From the NCBI GenBank assembly GCA_021234155.1, contig JAJEKV010000005.1, positions 11,925,287 through 11,989,286 of the forward strand: DNA of 64,000 nt. Reading direction: 5' to 3'. The stretch is from Isoetes taiwanensis. Its lineage: Eukaryota > Streptophyta > Lycopodiopsida > Isoetales > Isoetaceae. Numbering within the stretch: position 1 is the first letter of the stretch; each line of letters opens with the position of its first letter. Under the pieces are notes generated by a model. It was not told the origin of the DNA and made no database searches. It saw only the letters and a program-made list of their open reading frames with translations. Below are positions 58,560 to 64,000 of the stretch, piece after piece. Made by a program: the position numbers and the translations under genes.

Positions 58560-59923
58560 AAACGTTCTTGGGAGTTCTTGGGTGCCACATTGTGCAAGCT
58601 ACTAAACAAAGTTCTAAATTTGAAGGTAGATAAAACAAATGCTCAAACTTTTTTATACTTGATGCAGAGCGCAAAGGACAACTTTTTATATTAGCTTTGT
58701 AGCTTTATTTTGAATATCACAATTCAGTAATAAAAACTAATCTTCCAAACCAAACATCTGTATCCGATCCAAATTTAGTAATGCACATGTTGCCATTTTC
58801 CAGGACTTAGTGGATGAAGCCTTGATATGGAGCTTGTAGCTTGCAGGAGCCATTCCATCTTCTTCGTCAACCATGAGTTTTTTAGTGCTTAGGTCTGCAA
58901 CTATGCTTTATGCAATCTTAAAAGTTGTCTTACAGACAAAACAGAGAATTTCACAGCTTGATTTTCAGAAGAAAGCAAACTTTGTACTGCTGACACAACA
59001 GAAACTGGTTAAACAGAAACCGCTTTATTTTGACACAGGAACAAAGTACCATTTATCCATGGCAAAGTTGAAGATGCAAGCAAGCTTCCCTTATGAGCCG
59101 ATGCTTGCTCATAATCGACTTCTGATCCAGTGAGATTCCCTGAATTAAAAGACGGGCCTACATAAATCGAGCTGATAGTGGTGATTCTGTGATTGACCAG
59201 CGAACAGTATCTAGCAGTGATGCAGGCGTGATTGGACACACCAATGTTCGACATGGATGGAAAGATTTACCAAACGGAGATATCATGCTTACTTGAATGA
59301 GGTTGTTGCTCCAGAAATAAAATATTCCACCAGAAAAGCCAAGTGTCTTGATAAATCTGCAGAAAATTGAACTACACGATATGATTTCCTTTCCTTAGAT
59401 TTACCCAAAATGGCTGCAATAGCCAATGCGTTAGAAAACAAAAAGAACAAAATTATTATGCAGTATGTTACTTGAGAAGAACAAAACATTCCCATGGCTT
59501 TGTCTTCAGAAGCTCACCAAGAAATAATAAGAACCGATTAACAAATATGCCCACGAAGAAATAAGGTAACCATTATGCTACTGTCTGCTCCAGAAGATCT
59601 AACGTAACAGCAGACTTCTTGGGAGGAAAATTCCGACACATAGAAGCCAAGGGACACACCTTTTTGATATCTATAAGAAGAATGTAATATTTATGTTTAG
59701 ACCATAGGATCCAAAACATGCTTGAAAAAAAACACCAGACCCAAATCTTACTTGGCATCACCATCACTGAAAACAGGCTTATACGTTGATTGAGTCTTGT
59801 TCTGTCAAGAAAGCAAGAGCGATACCTTCAATTCGACATTACAGTAAGATCTAAAGTTTTGCAATGCATACCACAAAATATTTAGCAGTCGCCTGGTCTA
59901 CTTAAATCATACCATTTTTACCT
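58560..59923. other. No supported gene
   Basis: An 86-codon frame (58873-59133, plus) and an 81-codon frame (59009-59254, minus) overlap on opposite strands, and neither has a recognisable domain. Confidence 0.45.
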
Positions 59924-60193
59924 CTAGCTTCTAGAACCATGTTGCACAGTGTCATTCTGTCCTCCATCTGTGTAAATATCACAGGGCAAAGGATGCATGT
60001 ATAAAAATTGATCATCCATATTTACTTTCCATATATTATGTGTCACAACATAAGGTAGTAGATCTGTGCAAGCACAGATGAGAAGTGTGGCACTTACCGG
60101 AACCCATAGCCAGATTGCACATGGCACGAACAACAACCAACTGAAAAAAGACTCATGGCTGCCGCTGTGGCCACCGGAAGCAGAAAACTTTTC
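59924..60193 (-). CDS. Putative small membrane protein, partial, two exons
   Basis: An exon starting after the acceptor at 60194-60196 reads EKFSASGGHSGSHESFFSWL then LFVPCAIWLWVP, a likely single transmembrane segment, and ends at a GT donor near 60100. A second short exon (about 59965-59924) reads DGGQNDTVQHGSRS and a stop. Upstream exons were not found. Splice signals are good, but I do not recognise the family and the reading is tentative. Confidence 0.35.
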   Translation of the reverse strand, partial: EKFSASGGHSGSHESFFSWLLFVPCAIWLWVPVSATLLICACTDLLPYVVTHNIWKVNMDDQFLYMHPLPCDIYTDGGQNDTVQHGSRS

Positions 60194-60266
60194 CTGTAAG
60201 AGTAGATCCGGCTGCCTAAAGCTATACCTACTCAACGGTATATTTTAGCACTGCTTGGCAATGACA

Positions 60267-60345
60267 GGCCGCTGAGGAAGCGTGGTTGTGCCCCAGGCCG
60301 AGGAAGGCCGCTGAGGAAGCGTGGTTGTGCCCCAGGCCGAGGAAG
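60267..60345. repeat. 39-bp tandem duplication
   Basis: ggccgctgaggaagcgtggt through caggccgaggaa is present twice, head to tail, exactly. Confidence 0.92.
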
Positions 60346-60754
60346 AGATATCGACGGACTAAAAACCCTCTTTTTCTATCCTAAAGAAACCTAATCCATT
60401 CGATCTAAAACCAAAATAATCAGGGCTTTGGCTTTAACGTGACATCATCTACACCGTTGGGTAGATTAATCCGGACCGCCCAATTTAGGGCTCGGTGCAC
60501 TACTTACGGTATAACATTATAATATAAGATGGGCGCAATGTGTTGTATTAAGCAGCTAACTGACAAATATTATAAATATTATGCATGACAAAAGGGCAGG
60601 TGTGTGTGAAGTCTGCAAGGCAAAGACCCAGAATGAAAGAAAGGAAGCAACAAAAGCAACTGCGTACGAGCGAAAGAGGCTGCCAGGTTAAAAATGTGAC
60701 AGAGAGGGGTGCATAAATGGGGCCTGGGTTACGTAGAGCCCAAAAGCGGGAGCT

Positions 60755-61240
60755 ATGATGGGGAAGAAGCGGAGCAGAGCAGCAGAGCAAAATGCAGCAG
60801 AAGAGGGGGCTGTTTGTAAGAAGAAATACAAAGGCGTTAGGATGAGGTCATGGGGCAGATGGGTCTCCGAAATCCGGGATCCCCGCACTGGCTCCCGGAT
60901 ATGGCTGGGCAGCTTCGCCACGCAGGAGCTCGCCGCTCGAGCGTACGATGCTGCCCTTCTCCGCATCCACGGCCCTGATGCTGCCCTCAATTTCCCTCTG
61001 CAGCCTCCTTCTCGCAATTTTGCTGCACAATCTGAGCTTCCAATTAGCCTTGATCCTCTCTCTCAACCTCTTAGACTTGCTGAAGATTTTTTGGAGCAAA
61101 CCCAATCCCAAATTGGCCTCTTATTTGAAATGGCCCTTGCCATGCTTCTGCCTGCCGACCTTACCCTTCCCATGTTTAGCCCAATTGGTGCCCACCATGA
61201 TCTTACATTCTGGGAGCCTGCTCTCTGGTCATATTCTTAA
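60755..61240 (+). CDS. AP2/ERF transcription factor, DREB-like, intronless (copy 2)
   Basis: 161 residues, one exon, starting [17 protein letters not shown] at the second in-frame ATG; an extra Met directly precedes it. AP2 domain at about residues 24-80: [51 protein letters not shown]. It has the same DREB-type Val with Asp in place of the usual Glu as copy 1. The C-terminus [16 protein letters not shown] and final WEPALWSYS match copy 1 closely, apart from a four-codon deletion after SEL. A TATA-like cataaat lies at 60712, upstream of the ATG. Intact. The similarity extends beyond the domain to both ends, so this is a recent gene duplication. Confidence 0.92.
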   Translation: MMGKKRSRAAEQNAAEEGAVCKKKYKGVRMRSWGRWVSEIRDPRTGSRIWLGSFATQELAARAYDAALLRIHGPDAALNFPLQPPSRNFAAQSELPISLDPLSQPLRLAEDFLEQTQSQIGLLFEMALAMLLPADLTLPMFSPIGAHHDLTFWEPALWSYS

Positions 61241-62322
61241 CTCTCTCAGCCCTTACCTAACCATGTATACTAAGATTTGGGTTGTCAGCTCCAATAAAGT
61301 AGCAGTTGTTTTCACAGTGAAGATTGTGACGATTGCCATGGAAATCTGTCTTGTTCAATCCAGCTTCTAACGGCTCCAGTGTTGCTGAAAAAACATTTCA
61401 GAAGCTGGATTTATAGATAGAGTAAAGTCCCGAAGCCTCAGGAACTGCTCAACGTGAGTGTTTAAGTAACAAAGTGTTTCAGAAACGCAATGTATTCAAT
61501 ATTAAGGTATAAAAAGGATCCGATCTATCAGAGACAACTGCACGTAGAATTATACATACAACGATTACAAATGCAAACTCCTATTAGATCCAGTCGTATT
61601 TCACACAAAACAGAAGCATTTTCTTTATCGATAGCCATGGCTAATGTGCTGCTACGGATTTGCTTTCATTGCGGAGCAGTATTTGTATCATTGTTTCATC
61701 CATATAATCGGCTTCATGGAGACCATTGGATGAAGGAATATTCCCAATACACGAGGATTGGCGGTCTGCTAGAAATAGAGACGGGTCAAACCCCATTTTT
61801 CATGTCACACTATGACTATGCAACCTCAGCAAGTCAAGACATCCCTAAGTCAAGATATCTTTAAGTCAATACAATGCATCAAAATCCTATATTATAATGT
61901 TATTCTGTAAGTAATGGATCGAGCCCTAAGTTGGATGGTTTGGATTCATTCAAGCGACGTGTCATCAATTTGACCTTTTATTCCAACCTACCTTTCTTTA
62001 GGCTTCTTTACGGCAAGAGTTGCTTGCCTGGTTAACTGGAAGCTGCTATTCAACTGTCGCGACAAACTGAAGAATCCAGTTCTTGATCGAATTATGGAAA
62101 AATAAGGAAAATAAAATATAGAAGGCGGTAATACTGGAATCCTCGAGGTGTTGATACCTTTCAACTGTGGTACCTTGGTAGCTACGGCAGTTTCAGAAGA
62201 CCAAGCAGGGGCAAAAACTTTATCAGGATTTTCTTGCCCAGAGCTCAAACTATTCTGATGTTTGTATTTCTTTTCCTGCTCTGGATACTATAAAAAAAAA
62301 TCATTGACCCATTTTTTAAAAC
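61241..62322. other. No supported gene
   Basis: A 124-codon frame (61490-61864, plus) has no recognised domain. The minus frame 61988-62248 is also unsupported. Confidence 0.45.
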
Positions 62323-63600
62323 ATGTCATCCAGCAAAGCTGTTTGTCCATTTTTTACGACATACGACCAAACAAATTCTATTTTCCTGAACATGATGAAA
62401 GCATGCATCAATAGAGATAGTATAGAGCACTGCAGGTGCATTCATGAGAAAATAGTTGTAGGTGGGCTTCAATCTGAAATTGTTATAGGGAGCCTGGCGC
62501 AAGTTTTTTGACAATTTGAGAAACCGAAACGTAAAGGGTTAATGGCACTAGACTGCGTCACATATATGCAAAATCAGGGGATAAAGCCTAACAAGGTGAC
62601 ATATCCGAGTATTTTAAAAGCCTGTGGAAGTACAGGTCTTATAGAACATGATGAGCATATTCATGATCAAATCATCAAGGAAGATATTCAATTTGACATG
62701 GCTCTAGGGAATACAATTGTTGATATGTAAATGTGGGAACTTAATTTATGCATATGCAGCCTTTAGAGCACTATACAATAGAGATATCAGCCTTTAGAGC
62801 ACTATACAATAGAGATGTAGTAACATGGATTGCAGTAAGATGGATATGCGCAGCATGGCAAGGACTTTATTGCTTTGGGGTGTTTTAAGAATATGCAAAG
62901 GGAGGGTATACAGCCAGATATAACCATCTTCATTAGTCTACTCAATCCATGCAGCAACACAGATTTAGTACAGAAGGTCATCACTAAGGGCCCACGAATT
63001 GCTTCAAGTTACTCTGCAGTAGCCTAATTCTGTTCGCTGAAGAGAGCTTCTGAGTGCAGGTAAAATCTATGAGAATTTAGAACCTGGCAGCGGAGCGTAT
63101 ACATTAGTATGTCAAATCCACAATTCTATGAGTTTATTATTTAAATTTTGGATTGTAACGTTTTTGAATGCTCTTAATTCATGTAGATTCATTATCCAAG
63201 TGAAACATTGAATTTCAGGGTAGCGTGAATGGGCATTGGGGAAGGCCAAATAAAATTACTTTTGTTAGCATGCTGCCTCTTTTTCAGAGGATAATGACAT
63301 TTCATGACAGCGCCATTCGTTGTGGCGTTGAATATGATGTTATGAGGCAACTGCACCTAGATAGCATTTGTTAAATATCTGTCATCCAGATGATGTCTCT
63401 TGGAATGCTATTGTGGCAGTATATGCACATCATGGCCATGTTGCACAGGTAATGCAACTCTTTTAACAAATGCAATCAAAAGGACTGAAGCCAGACAGAA
63501 TCATATTTCTAGCATTCTCTCTGTGTATGGTTATGCAAGCAGATTAAAGGAGAGCCATCACTACTTTGTATCAATTAGTGCACATTATGGAGTGAAAACA
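62323..63600 (+). pseudogene. PPR (pentatricopeptide repeat, PLS-type) pseudogene
   Basis: Motifs run in order through several frames: FLNMMKACINRDSIEHCRCI, then MALDCVTYMQNQGIKPNKVT, YPSILKACGSTGLIEHDEHI, FDMALGNTIVDM, then ALGCFKNMQREGIQPD-like sequence, and after an unrelated gap WNAIVAVYAHHGHVAQVMQL with GLKPDRI. This is the 35-residue alternation of P, L and S repeats found in organelle RNA-editing PPR proteins. Stops, frameshifts, a 31-bp tandem duplication (62758-62819) and a break at about 63100-63220 show it is dead. The C-terminal E/DYW part was not found. Confidence 0.85.
62758..62819. repeat. 31-bp tandem duplication within PPR pseudogene
   Basis: cctttagagcactatacaat agagatatcag is repeated exactly once. 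Confidence 0.9.
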
Positions 63601-63605
63601 TCAGA

Positions 63606-63650
63606 AGGGAGGGAGGGAGGGAGGGAGGGAGGGAGGGAGGGAGGAAGGAA
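63606..63650. repeat. (GGGA)n microsatellite
   Basis: About nine gggagggagg units, decaying to ggaa. It explains the Gly/Arg/Glu run in overlapping open frames. Confidence 0.95.
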
Positions 63651-64000
63651 GGATAGATATTTTAACGTCCACGGAGGCCAACTGGCCTATGAGACGGTTA
63701 TAGACATACAATATATTGGATAGTATCCAAACACAAAAGAAAACCACAGAAGCCCTGTACAATGTGTCTCTACCACTGGGACGAAAAAACCCCCCATGTG
63801 GGAGGAAAAACCCTTGTAGTAGGCGTTCAAAGTCTATATCTGGGCGCTCAAATTCCCTGTCTTTGTGAGGGACTCTCGGCAAAGGGAGACTTGCGTAATG
63901 TAGGGCGAGACGTGCAACCATTGGCGAAGCCAGCAATTGATGAATTGCTATCTCAGAGCATATGAGATCAGCATGAGCTGCTCGGATGTGTGCATATGCC
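63651..64000. other. No supported gene
   Basis: A clause 'aaagggagacttgcgtaatgtagggcgagacgtgc' lies near the end of the window; no domain in any frame. Confidence 0.4.

Noticed and set aside
63400..63723. Open frame with REGG repeats
   Set aside because: Produced by the (GGGA)n microsatellite reading through the end of the PPR pseudogene.

Overview
The window is plant nuclear DNA. It holds a spliced chloroplast-type Cu/Zn superoxide dismutase gene, two intronless AP2/ERF genes, a decayed PPR gene, ACT-domain (ACR) and Hsp70-12-like exons and a Ty1/copia retrotransposon, all on an AT-rich, repeat-dense background with few intact genes. This suggests a large, transposon-rich land-plant genome. 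The species cannot be told from the sequence.

Layout. 0-7.5 kb: a truncated foldback MITE, then a cluster of short palindromes with a GC-rich loop. One palindrome is split by a copia element (2129-7069, 5-bp target duplication AATGT). 8.6-10.1 kb: the SOD gene, minus strand, eight exons that join in frame to 216 codons. 10.2-18.3 kb: mostly repeats, plus one unidentified pair of overlapping minus-strand frames at 13.2-14.2 kb.

18361-35036 is the most interesting part: a large DNA transposon with 32-bp perfect terminal inverted repeats, inserted in a (GTAGT)n microsatellite. It has two divergently transcribed genes. The minus-strand gene (23038 to 18678) encodes a ParB-like motif, a zinc-knuckle-like motif and a beta-class DNA amino-methyltransferase (DIPYG and DAFSGSGTT motifs). 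The plus-strand gene (about 23.4 to 34.4 kb) encodes a DUF7869-like protein (DGMDQ, QLDNTSREN, VGHTHDQIDQMFSRF motifs) that may be the transposase. Introns of both genes carry arrays of a 14-bp palindrome, CTATGCGCGCATAG, repeatedly spaced 41 bp apart although the spacer sequences of different arrays are unrelated. A second transposon, a 7.6-kb CACTA element (25629-33243, target duplication CTT), sits inside the DUF7869 frame. It carries captured host fragments: ankyrin, Hsp70-12-like and ACR.

35-64 kb: two related DREB-like AP2/ERF genes 22 kb apart (38.6 and 60.8 kb), more foldback MITE copies, an SNF2-helicase exon remnant, a second CACTA element (50650-56251, target duplication GAA) with gene-like exons, a decayed palindrome at 57.4 kb, many short tandem duplications, and a PPR pseudogene at 62.3-63.6 kb.

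Reading frames in the mobile elements are interrupted by many small indels. These can be real decay, or in part consensus errors. Family names rest on recognised motifs; no database search was possible.
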